Assembly: GCA_046330455.1 (NCBI GenBank)
Contig: JAXLSU010000001.1
Location: 310,001 to 374,000, forward strand
Reading direction: 5' to 3'
Origin: CAVQXR01 sp046330455
GTDB taxonomy: Bacteria > Actinomycetota > Thermoleophilia > Gaiellales > Gaiellaceae
DNA length: 64,000 nt
This document shows positions 51,135 to 59,740 of this stretch, piece after piece. The translations under genes were made by a program, and so were the position numbers. Every line of letters starts with the position of its first letter. The first letter of the stretch is position 1. Below the pieces are notes generated by a model that saw only the letters and a list, made by a program, of their open reading frames with translations, ran no database searches and had not been told where the DNA came from.

Positions 51135-51992
51135 TCAGCTGAACAGGCCGAGCAGGACGAGACCGAGCAGGACGAGCACGATCCCGGCCCACTGGAACGG
51201 TCTCGGGCGCTCGTGCATCGTGAGGACGCCGAGCACGATCGGCACGATCGCGTAGGGGGCGGCCGCGGTAGCGACGACGGAGGTCTCCGCGTTGCGAACG
51301 CCGACGTTGAAGGAGACGAAGCCTGCGGTGTCGAGGACGGCGATCGCGACGATCAGCCCGGCGAGGCCGAGCGGCAGCTCGGGAAAGCGCCACCTTCGAC
51401 CCGGCAGGGCGGTCAGCACGAGCAGCAGCGTGGTCGAGACGCGGCCGAGGAAGATCGGAACGAGCCAGCCGAGCTCCGGGCTGTAGTAGCTGATCCCGAA
51501 CACGTAGCCACCCGCGGCCACGGTCGCGACGATGGCAAGGACGATGCCTGTCGCTTGCCGCCGCTGCTCGCTGTGGAACAGGCTCGGGTCTGACGAGGCG
51601 AGGATCACCCCCCCGAACGCGACCACGACCGCGACGATCTGGCCGGCCGTCGGGCGCTCGTCGAGGACGAGCACGGCGAGGATCACCATCACGACGCCGT
51701 ACCCGGAGACGATCGGGCTCACGACCGAGATCGGGCCGATCTCGAGCGCCCTGTAGAACGACAGGTAGAACGTCCACCCGACCGCGCCGAGAGCGAGGAG
51801 CACGAGCCCCTGTTCGAGGGTCAACCCGCTCACCCCGCCGCCGGCGTAGACGGCGACGGCGAGCCCGAGCGTCGAGACCACGTGGAAGCCGAGAACCGCC
51901 CTGAACGCGCCCGTCCTGCGCGACGCGAGCGTCGAGCAGTAGTCGCTGAAGCCCCAGCTCAGGGCCGCCAGAAGCCCGAGCGCGATCCCCAT
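51135..51992 (-). CDS. EamA/DMT family transporter (copy 1)
   Basis: Membrane protein of 285 aa with ten hydrophobic helices in two EamA repeats. Typical segments are LSWGFSDYCSTLASRR at the start, SFYRALEIGPISVVSPI and a C-terminal PIVLGVLTMHERPRPFQW. It probably exports or imports a metabolite. It is homologous along its length to the next gene (52039-52902): the shared LEIGPIS...LAVLVLDE and RRQA.GI.LAIV blocks show a tandem duplication. The ATG has a TAGGGT -10 box 8 nt upstream. Confidence 0.9.
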   Translation of the reverse strand: MGIALGLLAALSWGFSDYCSTLASRRTGAFRAVLGFHVVSTLGLAVAVYAGGGVSGLTLEQGLVLLALGAVGWTFYLSFYRALEIGPISVVSPIVSGYGVVMVILAVLVLDERPTAGQIVAVVVAFGGVILASSDPSLFHSEQRRQATGIVLAIVATVAAGGYVFGISYYSPELGWLVPIFLGRVSTTLLLVLTALPGRRWRFPELPLGLAGLIVAIAVLDTAGFVSFNVGVRNAETSVVATAAAPYAIVPIVLGVLTMHERPRPFQWAGIVLVLLGLVLLGLFS

Positions 51993-52000
51993 GGGCCGCG

Positions 52001-52006
52001 ACCCTA
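52001..52006 (-). promoter_or_regulatory. -10 box TAGGGT for leaderless EamA copy 1
   Basis: On the minus strand TAGGGT ends 8 nt before the ATG at 51992, in the 46-bp gap between the two EamA genes. Confidence 0.45.
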
Positions 52007-52038
52007 CAGACCGCAGGCGGGCGGGGTGCCGCGGCCGC

Positions 52039-52902
52039 TCAGCTGTAGACGCCGAGCAGGACGACGCCGCCGACCACGCCCGCGACGCCGAGCCACTGCA
52101 CGGGGCGGGGCCGCTCGTGGAGGAACAGGACGCCTGCGACGATCGGGATCACGGCGTACGGGGCCGAGGCGGCGCTGACGATCGAGGTCTCCGCGCGCTC
52201 GGCGCCGAGGTTGAAGACGGCATACCCACCCGTGTCGAGGGCAGCGAGAATCGCGACGAGTACGAACCAGGACGGGGTCCGGCCTGCGAAGTCCAGCCGC
52301 CAGGCGCCGGACCGTGTCGCCGCCAGGAGCAGGAACAGGGTCGCGAACCCTCGCGAGAGGAAGATCGGCATCAGCCAGCCGAGGTCGATCGCGTAGTAGG
52401 CGTTCCCGAACACGAAGGCCCCGATCGCGATCGCGGTGACGATCGCGAGCAGGATCCCGATCGCCTGCCGGCGCTGGATGCGGTGGAGCTGAGCGAGGTC
52501 GGCCGACGCCAGCAGCACCCCGAGCAGCACAACCGCCGCGGCGACGATCTGCCCTCCCGTGAGCGTCTCGTCGAGCACGAGGACGGCCAGCACGAGCGAG
52601 ACCGCGGCGTAGGCGGAGATGATCGGGCTCGCGATCGAGATCGGTCCGATCTCGAGCGACCGGTAGAACGTCGCGTAGGAGAGCGCTCCGAGCGCTCCGA
52701 CCCAGAGCAGCGTCACGGCATCGGCCGCGGATACGTCGTCGACCGTCCCGGTCGCGACGACGAGGATCGCCAGCATCGCGACTGCGATCAGGTGGAAGCC
52801 GAGCACGACCCGAAACGAGCCGCTCCGGCGGGATGCGACCGCGGCAAGATAGTCGGCCGTGCCCCAGAGAAGGGCGGCGGCGAGCCCGAAGGCAACGCCC
52901 AT
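52039..52902 (-). CDS. EamA/DMT family transporter (copy 2)
   Basis: Membrane protein of 287 aa with ten predicted helices, a tandem paralogue of the gene at 51135. LLWGTADYLAAVASRRSGSFRVVLGFH and FYRSLEIGPISIASPIISAY align directly with copy 1. It starts only 4 bp after the stop of the PuuD-like hydrolase gene and so is co-transcribed with it. Copies kept side by side may work as a heterodimer or have different substrates. The likely cargo is an amino acid or amine. Confidence 0.9.
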   Translation of the reverse strand: MGVAFGLAAALLWGTADYLAAVASRRSGSFRVVLGFHLIAVAMLAILVVATGTVDDVSAADAVTLLWVGALGALSYATFYRSLEIGPISIASPIISAYAAVSLVLAVLVLDETLTGGQIVAAAVVLLGVLLASADLAQLHRIQRRQAIGILLAIVTAIAIGAFVFGNAYYAIDLGWLMPIFLSRGFATLFLLLAATRSGAWRLDFAGRTPSWFVLVAILAALDTGGYAVFNLGAERAETSIVSAASAPYAVIPIVAGVLFLHERPRPVQWLGVAGVVGGVVLLGVYS

Positions 52903-52906
52903 GTGC

Positions 52907-53671
52907 CTAGCGCTCTTGCCTCGTCGACGCGACGAACCGGCGAAAGACCTCGAGGAAGCGCGGGTCGACGCGCCACTCCTCCTGGAGCTCGAACTGGGCG
53001 CCGAGGACGTACTGCCCGCGATCCTCGAGCTCGATCACCTCGACGACGCCGTCCTCGGCCCTGCCCGTGACGACGAGGCCGTCACCGAGCTCGTCGATCG
53101 CCTGGTGGTGAAAGCTGTCGACCTCGATCTCCGCAACGCCGAGCGCCTCGTGCAGGCGCGAGCCCGGAGCCACCGACATGTCATGGCGGGGGTGGTGGGG
53201 AACCTCCTCGTGGTCGTTGAGTGAGGCGTGCTCGACGGCCTTCCAACGGTGCCAGCCGCGGTCGGTCGGGTGCGCCTGCCATCCCGACCGCAGCGAGACG
53301 TCCTGGACGAGGGTGCCGCCGAGGGCGACGTTCAGCACCTGGATGCCGCGGCACATCCCGAGTAGCGGGAGGCGGCGATCGAGGACGCGCTCGACGAGCA
53401 CGAGCTCGAACGCATCGCGGTGCGGGTCGGGCTGGCCGAGCAGCTCGTGGGGCTCCTGGCCGTACCGGTGCGGCTCGATGTCCCGCCCGCCGCCGATCAC
53501 GACGCCGTCGACGACGTCGAGAGCGTCCTCGAGAACGTCGTCGAGCCGGCTCAGCGTGAAGGGAATCCCGCCGGCCAGCGCGATCGGCCGCTGGAAGCCG
53601 ATGCTCTGGTAGTCACCGAAGTCGTGATGGCCGACCGAGAGGCCGATCAGCGGTTTGCGGCGACGAGCCAT
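52907..53671 (-). CDS. PuuD-like class I glutamine amidotransferase (peptidase C26)
   Basis: Protein of 254 aa similar to gamma-glutamyl-GABA hydrolase. VVIGGGRDIEPHRYG binds the gamma-glutamyl group, the nucleophile is Cys107 in LLGMCRGIQVLN, and DSFHHQAID is typical. The segment where the family has the catalytic His-Pro-Glu reads GAQFELQEEW, so the usual His is absent and catalysis needs checking. A perfect palindrome CATGTC-GA-GACATG (53669-53682) covers the ATG and may be a binding site. Operon with the EamA genes. In enteric bacteria the homologue is the last step of putrescine breakdown, matching the polyamine theme of the window. Confidence 0.88.
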   Translation of the reverse strand: MARRRKPLIGLSVGHHDFGDYQSIGFQRPIALAGGIPFTLSRLDDVLEDALDVVDGVVIGGGRDIEPHRYGQEPHELLGQPDPHRDAFELVLVERVLDRRLPLLGMCRGIQVLNVALGGTLVQDVSLRSGWQAHPTDRGWHRWKAVEHASLNDHEEVPHHPRHDMSVAPGSRLHEALGVAEIEVDSFHHQAIDELGDGLVVTGRAEDGVVEVIELEDRGQYVLGAQFELQEEWRVDPRFLEVFRRFVASTRQER

Positions 53672-53750
53672 GTCGAGACATGTTCTACCGCAGCGGTCGT
53701 CCTCGGCTGGCTGTGGACCGACAGCGCGGGTTCGCCTGTCCCGATTCGCG

Positions 53751-54134
53751 TCAGGTTGGCTCGGACTGGTGCCACATGTCGACGACGCATTTCCAGCTGC
53801 CGTCGGCCTCGCGGCGATAGGTCTCGTGTGTCAGGCCGTGAACGCTCTTGCCGTCGACCGTGAAGGAGTAGCGCCCGACGAGGTAGCCGAGGTTGCCCTC
53901 GGCGACGGTCTCGATGATGACGAGCTCGTAGTGCGGGTCGTCTCCCGACTCGTACACGTCCCGAAAGAGCTGAACGATCTTGCCTCGGCCTCTGATGGGC
54001 TCGACGCCGGGAGGCATGGCCCAGGCGTCCTCCGCGTAGAACCTCTCCCCGAGCTCGTCCATCCTGCCGGCGTTGAACAGCGCCAGCCACTCAGCCCTGA
54101 CGGCCTCGATGCCTTCCCTGCCCGAGCTCGTCAT
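53751..54134 (-). CDS. SnoaL/NTF2-like (DUF4440) domain protein
   Basis: Protein of 127 aa with an NTF2-like cone fold: EGIEAVRAEWLALFNAGRMDELGERFYAEDAWAMPPG at the start and GRGKIVQLFRDVY in the middle, ending YRREADGSWKCVVDMWHQ. Such proteins are small hydrolases, isomerases or binding proteins; no activity can be assigned. Three ATGs stand in a row; I took the third (54134) because AAGGAG is then 6 nt away. Divergent from the Fe-S/FAD operon. Confidence 0.8.
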   Translation of the reverse strand: MTSSGREGIEAVRAEWLALFNAGRMDELGERFYAEDAWAMPPGVEPIRGRGKIVQLFRDVYESGDDPHYELVIIETVAEGNLGYLVGRYSFTVDGKSVHGLTHETYRREADGSWKCVVDMWHQSEPT

Positions 54135-54195
54135 CATCATCTCCTTTCCGAGTCGCGAGCAGTATCCGGGTGTCGCCACGGGGCCGTCAAGGATT

Positions 54196-54215
54196 GGCCC
54201 CGGCGAGCCGGGGCC
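54196..54215. promoter_or_regulatory. Palindrome in divergent gap
   Basis: GGCCCCGGC-GA-GCCGGGGCC, a perfect 9-bp inverted repeat in the 181-bp gap between the NTF2-like gene and the Fe-S protein gene. Because the genes diverge it is unlikely to be a terminator, so an operator is possible. TACGAT further right could be the -10 box of the Fe-S/FAD operon. Confidence 0.4.
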
Positions 54216-54315
54216 GGCTTCGGCGTACGCTCATCGCCACGAGGCGTCTTCGGCCAATCCGCACTACGATCGCGGAAGCGGCAGCGTCGCGGCCGCCCGA
54301 TGCGAAGGAGGTCCA

Positions 54316-55566
54316 ATGGCGAAGCGCACGACGCCGGAGACGGGGACGAACGGCGGCGGCAACGGGAGCGACAGCACGCTTCCTGCGGAATTCCTCGCAG
54401 AGTGGCGCAACGCGGCCTACAACTGCTTCAGCTCGGGCCACAAGTTCTGTCGCGAGGTCTGCCCGGTCACTCAGGTCACCCGCGACGAGCGATTCACCCC
54501 GACGGCGTTCCACGCGAACGTGGTCGCGATGGAGAAGGGCCACCTGACGATCGAGGACGTCGCCGAGGACTACGTCAACTGCACGATGTGCGGCGCCTGC
54601 GAGCTGCGCTGCCCCAACACGCTCTACACCGGCGACTTCTACCGGTTCCGCCAGCGCACGATCGACGTCGTCAAGGCCATGCGCAAGCATGCGGTGGACT
54701 CGGGCGTCCACCAGCCGAACTGGAAGCGGTGGGCCGACCTGACCGACCGCTGGGGAAACGAGCCCGTGCTCGGCTGGAACATCGAGACCTCGGGCTCGAA
54801 GGTGCGCGCGTGGGCCGCCGGCCTCGACATCCCGACCGGCGGTGAGACGGTGCTGTTCGCCGATTGCGAGGCCGCGTTCAAGCGGCCGTCGGTCCCGCGG
54901 GCAGTCTCGCTCCTCCTGCAAGCGGGCGGAATCGAGTTCGGGCTCATGAACCAGCAGTGGTGCTGCGGGGGCCCGATGTGGGAGACAGGCTACGTCGACA
55001 TCGCCCACAAGATGGCCGAGCACAACCTGATCGACTGGCGCAAGACCGGCACGAAACGGATCATTTGCCCCGACCCCCACGACTACATCACGATCATCGA
55101 GCACTACCCGGAGCTCGACGAGAACTTCGACGAGTTCGAGATCGTCCTCGCCGTCGACCTGATCGCCGAGCTGATCCGGGACGGCAAGATCGAGCTGAAC
55201 ACACCGGTCGACCGGACGGTCACCTACCACGATCCCTGCCGGCTCAACAAGCGTCTGGGGAAGTGGCAGAGCCCGCGCGAGATCCTGCGGGCGATCCCGG
55301 GGCTGACGTTCGTGGACGTCGACCGGGTCACCCAGTGGTCGTACTGCTCCGGCGCAGGCTCGAACCTCTGGGTCGAGCGGCCCGAGCTGACGGCCGAGAT
55401 CAGCCGCCGCCGGGTCGAGAAGGCGAAGGCGCTCGATGGGGTCGAGGTGCTCGTGTCGGCCTGCCCGTGGTCGGAGCGCCCTCTCGACGAGCAGGGCAAG
55501 GCTCAGGGGATCGAGGTCTACGACATCTTCGAGCTGACGGCCGAGGCGGCCGGATTCGAGGTGTGA
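54316..55566 (+). CDS. (Fe-S)-binding oxidoreductase with CCG domains (GlcF/LutA-like)
   Basis: Protein of 416 aa. After a polar N-terminus come two cysteine sets, CFSSGHKFCREVCPV and the classic CTMCGACELRCPN, for 4Fe-4S clusters. Two CCG-type domains follow: QQWCCGGPMWETG and YHDPCRLNK...YCSGAGSN. This is the electron-transfer subunit of a glycolate/lactate/glycerol-phosphate-type dehydrogenase. The ATG is 5 nt after GGAGG. The FAD subunit gene begins 1 bp after the stop. Confidence 0.9.
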   Translation: MAKRTTPETGTNGGGNGSDSTLPAEFLAEWRNAAYNCFSSGHKFCREVCPVTQVTRDERFTPTAFHANVVAMEKGHLTIEDVAEDYVNCTMCGACELRCPNTLYTGDFYRFRQRTIDVVKAMRKHAVDSGVHQPNWKRWADLTDRWGNEPVLGWNIETSGSKVRAWAAGLDIPTGGETVLFADCEAAFKRPSVPRAVSLLLQAGGIEFGLMNQQWCCGGPMWETGYVDIAHKMAEHNLIDWRKTGTKRIICPDPHDYITIIEHYPELDENFDEFEIVLAVDLIAELIRDGKIELNTPVDRTVTYHDPCRLNKRLGKWQSPREILRAIPGLTFVDVDRVTQWSYCSGAGSNLWVERPELTAEISRRRVEKAKALDGVEVLVSACPWSERPLDEQGKAQGIEVYDIFELTAEAAGFEV

Positions 55567-55567
55567 G

Positions 55568-57076
55568 ATGGCAGTCGCAACGCTTCCCGACACCGTCATC
55601 GACGAGCTCGTCGCGATCTGCGGCGAGGATCACGTCTTCACCGGAAAGTCGGCGCTGTTCAACCGCGCCCGGGTCCCGGCGCCGTTCGCGATCCACAACT
55701 GGGAGGCCCACACCCCGCAGGCGGTCGTGCTCCCGACGACGGCACAGCAGATCTCCGAGGTCGTCAAGCTCGCGAACCGCCACCGGATCCCGGTCGTCCC
55801 GCGGGCGGGCGGTACCGGCCTCACCGACGGGGCCGTACCGCTCAGGCACGGGATCCTCGTCGACGTCAAGCTCATGAACCAGATCCACGAGATCGACGTC
55901 GTCGATCGTACGGTCACGGTCGGGCCGGGGATCAGCATGTTGAAGCTGAACGAGGCGCTGCGCCCGACGGGCTTCATGTACCCGGACGACCCCGCCTCCT
56001 ACCCGTGCTCGCTCGTCGGCGGGCGGATCGGCACGAACGGCTGGAGCCTGCTCGGATCGCGGTTCGGTCACGTGAAGCACCTCGTGATCTCGTTCGAGAT
56101 CGTGCTGCCGACGGGCGAGATCGTGAACGTCGGTCACGGCGGCGGTAGGAAGAACCGCTCGAGCTCGTCCGGGTATCAGCTCAAGGAGCTGTTCATGGGC
56201 CACCAGGGAACCCTCGGGATCGTGACCGAAGCGACGCTCGAGCTCGTGAAGCGCCCCGAGATGGAGTTCTCGGCGTTCTGGACCTACACGAGCTACGAGG
56301 ACGCCTGGAAGGCGACGGGCGAGCTCGCGCGCTCCGGTTACACGACGATCGCCGGCGTCGTGCTCTTCGACGAGGAGAAGGTCGCCTACCTGCGTCGCGA
56401 TGACGAGGCGTACATCCCGCAGCCCGACTCGGCGAAGGCCGTCGTCGCGATCGCCATGTACGGCAACGCCGACGAGGTGCGGCCGGGAGCCAAGGAGAGC
56501 CTGCGGATCGGCAAGGCGACCGGCGGCGTCTACATGGGCGACGAGATCTCCCACGCCGACTGGTCGGCCCGCCACGATCGCTACGCGACGCCGCTCCACG
56601 GTCGCGTCCGCAAGACCGGCCAGGTGGTGCCGATGAGCTGGCACTGCGAGGACGCCGCGGTGCTCTACTCGAAGCTCCCCGAGGTGCGCGAGAAGTGGCA
56701 CCGGATCGCCGACACGATCATCGAGAAGTACGGGATCTTCGACGACTGGGGGATGTTCGCCTACACGAGCGGGCCCTATAAGCCGTGGGGCGACTACCTC
56801 GGCGAGATCGACATCGGCATCTGGGAGCAGGAGCTGAACGAGGAGAACTGGGAGGGCTACGTCTGGGCGAAGCGCGAGATCGCCCGGGTCGCGATCGAGG
56901 CCGGGGGCTCGATCAGCGCCTGCCATGGCTCGTGCCGGGTCGGCGAGGTCGACCTCGTCCCGCAGGAGCTCGGCGGCGCCTACGACGTGATGAAGACGAT
57001 CAAGCGGGCGCTCGACCCGAACAACGTCATGAACCCGGGCAAGTACATGCTCGACGACGCCTACGAGGAGGACTGA
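55568..57076 (+). CDS. FAD-linked oxidase (GlcD/D-lactate dehydrogenase-like)
   Basis: Flavoprotein of 502 aa with a PCMH-type FAD domain (VVPRAGGTGLTDGAVPL, then GGRIGTNGWSLLGSRFG) and a C-terminal FAD-oxidase domain with ISACHGSCRVGEVDLV and ALDPNNVMNPGKYM. It would oxidise a 2-hydroxy acid and pass electrons to the Fe-S subunit encoded just upstream. The genes are spaced by 1 bp and 3 bp from their neighbours. The acid cannot be named, but D-lactate, glycolate and larger hydroxy acids are usual. Confidence 0.92.
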   Translation: MAVATLPDTVIDELVAICGEDHVFTGKSALFNRARVPAPFAIHNWEAHTPQAVVLPTTAQQISEVVKLANRHRIPVVPRAGGTGLTDGAVPLRHGILVDVKLMNQIHEIDVVDRTVTVGPGISMLKLNEALRPTGFMYPDDPASYPCSLVGGRIGTNGWSLLGSRFGHVKHLVISFEIVLPTGEIVNVGHGGGRKNRSSSSGYQLKELFMGHQGTLGIVTEATLELVKRPEMEFSAFWTYTSYEDAWKATGELARSGYTTIAGVVLFDEEKVAYLRRDDEAYIPQPDSAKAVVAIAMYGNADEVRPGAKESLRIGKATGGVYMGDEISHADWSARHDRYATPLHGRVRKTGQVVPMSWHCEDAAVLYSKLPEVREKWHRIADTIIEKYGIFDDWGMFAYTSGPYKPWGDYLGEIDIGIWEQELNEENWEGYVWAKREIARVAIEAGGSISACHGSCRVGEVDLVPQELGGAYDVMKTIKRALDPNNVMNPGKYMLDDAYEED

Positions 57077-57079
57077 GCG

Positions 57080-57346
57080 ATGCTGGGATTCCGGCTCTCC
57101 GACCAGAAGCCCCCGGAGGCACAGCGCGTCACCGATGTCGTCGTCACGCGACTCGAGCACGTGTACGAGGTCGATCCGGAGCTCATGACCGAGCACGTGC
57201 GCCAGCAGGAGCTGCCGAACTGGGAGGTCGAGCGGATCGTCGCCTCGCGCTGGGATCACCTCGCGTGGATGCACGACCACTGGGCCGACGCGAAGCTCTC
57301 CGGCGAGGAGTTGCTCGCGGAGCTCGAGGCGGAGGGAGCCGGATAA
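57080..57346 (+). CDS. Small hypothetical third gene of the Fe-S/FAD operon
   Basis: Protein of 88 aa, not recognised. It is hydrophilic, acidic toward the C-terminus, rich in Trp and His (LPNWEVERIVASRWDHLAWM), with no cysteines and no signal or membrane segment. It begins 3 bp after the FAD oxidase stop and a hairpin follows 6 bp after its own stop, so it belongs to that transcription unit. A small accessory or stabilising subunit is the simplest idea. Confidence 0.7.
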   Translation: MLGFRLSDQKPPEAQRVTDVVVTRLEHVYEVDPELMTEHVRQQELPNWEVERIVASRWDHLAWMHDHWADAKLSGEELLAELEAEGAG

Positions 57347-57351
57347 GACCA

Positions 57352-57415
57352 GGGCCGGATGAGATCCGGCCCCTACAGGTGGAAGGTCGCAGGGGCGGCG
57401 GGATCTCATCCCGCC
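57352..57415. terminator. Two hairpins ending the Fe-S/FAD operon
   Basis: GGGCCGGAT-GAG-ATCCGGCCC (57352-57372) and GGCGGGAT-CTC-ATCCCGCC (57397-57415). The second shares its core with the hairpin at 4616-4638. They lie between the small gene and the following SDR. Confidence 0.7.
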
Positions 57416-57443
57416 CCCGGCGCCGCGAGGGAGGAGGACGCCG

Positions 57444-58220
57444 GTGGGGAGGCTCGACGGCAAGGCCGGTGTCGTGACCGGCAGCTCGAGGGGGCTCGGG
57501 CGCGAGATCGTCTACGCCCTCGCGCGTGAGGGCGCGAACGTCGTCGGCCTCTCCCGCGATGCCGAGATGGGGCAGGCGGTGGCCGACCAGGCGACCCGGC
57601 AGGGACACGGCCTCGCCGTCTTCGAGCAGGGGGACGTCACGTGCGAGGAGGACATCGTCCGTGCGATCCGGCGGTGCGGGACGGAGTTCGGCGGCTTCGA
57701 CCTGATCGTGAACAACGCCGGGATCCTGGGCGAGGGAAGGCTGCACGAGACGACGAACGAGCAGTGGAACCAGCTCGTCGCGGTGCACCTGACCGGGACG
57801 TTCTGGGGCTGCAAGCACGCGATCGGCGAGCTGCGGTCGAGAGGGAAGGGCGGCGCGATCGTCAACGTCGGGTCGATCCTCTCCTTCACGGGCGACGGCT
57901 ACCTGGCCGCGTACACGGCGATGAAGTCGGGAGTGCTCGGCCTGACGAAGGCGATCGCGATCGACTACGCGGCCGACGGGATCCGCTGCAACTGCGTCTG
58001 CCCCGGCGACATGGAGACCCCGATGATCCAGCAGTACTTCGACGGAACGGACGATCCGGTTGCCGCCCGCACGGAGATGGAGGCCGCGTACCCGGGGAAA
58101 CGGATCGCGCGTCCCGAGGAGGTGGCGGCCGCGGTCGTGTTCCTCTGCTCGGACGAGTCGTCGTTCGTCAGCGGAGCACCGCTGCTCGTCGACGGCGGGC
58201 TGAACGCGAAGACCTACTGA
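57444..58220 (+). CDS. SDR family oxidoreductase
   Basis: Short-chain dehydrogenase of 258 aa with VTGSSRGLGREI (about residues 11-22), NNAGILGEG, the catalytic Ser in VNVGSILSF and the Tyr-Lys pair in AAYTAMKSGVLGL. It ends with the usual SGAPLLVDGGLNAK. Possible reactions are on a hydroxy acid derivative or acyl-CoA. The GTG start follows GGAGGAGG. It lies after the Fe-S/FAD terminator, so it is probably a separate unit. Its last 7 bp overlap the convergent amidase gene. Confidence 0.92.
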   Translation: MGRLDGKAGVVTGSSRGLGREIVYALAREGANVVGLSRDAEMGQAVADQATRQGHGLAVFEQGDVTCEEDIVRAIRRCGTEFGGFDLIVNNAGILGEGRLHETTNEQWNQLVAVHLTGTFWGCKHAIGELRSRGKGGAIVNVGSILSFTGDGYLAAYTAMKSGVLGLTKAIAIDYAADGIRCNCVCPGDMETPMIQQYFDGTDDPVAARTEMEAAYPGKRIARPEEVAAAVVFLCSDESSFVSGAPLLVDGGLNAKTY

Positions 58221-59689
58221 CGGACAGCGGCAGCGTCTGGCGCATGCGTCGATTCCGCCCGCCCGGCGTGGAGTGGCGGGAGGCGGTCCTTCCAGGGAGC
58301 CGCTTGCTCGAGCTGGGAGGCGAGGCGGATCAGCGTCGACTCGTCGCCGAAGCGACCGACGAGCTGCATCCCGATCGGCAGGCCGCTGCCGCTCTGGTGC
58401 AGCGGTAGGCTGATCGCCGGCTGCCCCGTCGCGTTGAACACGGGGTTGAATGACTCGAGCTGCGACCAGGCGGAGAAGAGCTCGGCCGGGTCGAGCTCCG
58501 CGTCGGGCTCGTACACGCCGAGCCGGGCCGGGAGCGCGCCGAGCGTCGGGGTGAGGAGAACGTCGTGGTCGGCGAAGAAGCCGCCGACCTGGCGGGAGAT
58601 GTGCACGGCCGAGTCGAGCGCCGCAAGCAGCCGCGACCCCGTCACGGCCCGACCGAACTCGAGCATGCGCAGCGTCGGCAGCTCCAGGTTGTCCGGGCCG
58701 GGGACGCGACCGACGGCGTGCGAGAACCCGTCGATCAGGTGCGAGGTGGTCGCCGACCAGATGACGGTCATCGCATCGAGGAACTGATCCCACGAGAAGT
58801 CCGGGCGCGCCTCGACGACCTGATGCCCGAGCCCTTCGAGCAGCTGTGCGGTCTGCTCGCAGGCGAGGCGAATCTCCTCGATCGCGGGCCGGCCCGACCA
58901 CGGCTCCCACGCATACGCGATCCGCAGCGGGCCGGCCGGCGCACCCACTTCCTCGATCCAGGGCCGAACGGCCGGAGGCGCCACGCTCGGATCCCCCGCG
59001 AGCGGGCCCGCGAGCGCGTCGAGACAGGCCGCCGTGTCGCGGACGCTCCGCGTGAGCACGAAGTGGACGGCCCAGCCGAGGAGCGGCTCGCCGGCTGCGG
59101 GCCCCCACGTCACGCGTCCACGCGTGGGCTTGAGGCCGACGACGCCGCACGCGGAGGCTGGAATCCGGATCGAGCCGCCGCCGTCGCTCCCCGTCGCCAC
59201 GGGAACGATGCCGGCGCCCACGGCCGCCGCCGCGCCGCCGCTCGAGCCGCCCGCGATGTGGTCACGGCTCCAGGGGGTGCACGTGGGCCCGGCGGCGATC
59301 GTCTCGGTCGTGCCCATGATCCCGAACTCCGAGGTCGTCGTTCGACCGAGCGGCACGAGCCCGGCGCCCTTGAGGCGGCGCACGAGCTCGGACTGATTCT
59401 GCTGTACCCAGCCGGCGCCGAGCCTCGAGCCCGCCTCGGTGGGGCGGCCGGCGTCGCCGTGGAACAGGTCCTTGAGCAGCGTCGGGACACCGCGAAACGG
59501 CCCGTCCAGGGCGCTCTCCCCGAGCTCGGCCGCATCCTCGTAGACGCCAACGACGGCGTTCAGCTCGGAGTCGACCTGCTCGACGGCGGAGACGGCGAGC
59601 GCCGCCAGCTCCCCGGGGGTCGTCTCTCCGTCGCGAGCGAGCGCGGCGAGCGCGGTCGCGTCGAGGACGGCGTACTCGTCAAGGCGCAT
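58214..59689 (-). CDS. Amidase (amidase signature family)
   Basis: Protein of 491 aa with the Ser-Ser-Lys triad: Lys in GVPTLLKDLF, the Gly-Ser loop in IAGGSSGGAAAAVGAG, and the nucleophile in TGSDGGGSIRIPASACG. The C-terminal half reads FNATGQPAISLPL. It is closer to the 6-aminohexanoate cyclic dimer hydrolase (NylA)-like group than the amidase at 17650 is, so a cyclic or linear amide substrate is possible. The ATG has a TAGGTT -10 box 6 nt upstream. Divergent from the second C45 hydrolase gene, 51 bp apart. Confidence 0.9.
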   Translation of the reverse strand: MRLDEYAVLDATALAALARDGETTPGELAALAVSAVEQVDSELNAVVGVYEDAAELGESALDGPFRGVPTLLKDLFHGDAGRPTEAGSRLGAGWVQQNQSELVRRLKGAGLVPLGRTTTSEFGIMGTTETIAAGPTCTPWSRDHIAGGSSGGAAAAVGAGIVPVATGSDGGGSIRIPASACGVVGLKPTRGRVTWGPAAGEPLLGWAVHFVLTRSVRDTAACLDALAGPLAGDPSVAPPAVRPWIEEVGAPAGPLRIAYAWEPWSGRPAIEEIRLACEQTAQLLEGLGHQVVEARPDFSWDQFLDAMTVIWSATTSHLIDGFSHAVGRVPGPDNLELPTLRMLEFGRAVTGSRLLAALDSAVHISRQVGGFFADHDVLLTPTLGALPARLGVYEPDAELDPAELFSAWSQLESFNPVFNATGQPAISLPLHQSGSGLPIGMQLVGRFGDESTLIRLASQLEQAAPWKDRLPPLHAGRAESTHAPDAAAVRQ

Positions 59690-59740
59690 CCGGACAACCT
59701 ACGGGCGGTGGCGGCCGCGGCCGCCTCTACTATGAGACAC
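59690..59740. promoter_or_regulatory. Divergent leaderless promoter pair
   Basis: A 51-bp gap holds TAGGTT on the minus strand (59701-59696), 6 nt before the amidase ATG, and TACTAT on the plus strand (59728-59733), 7 nt before the C45 ATG at 59741. The two amide-related genes may be co-regulated from here. Confidence 0.5.
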
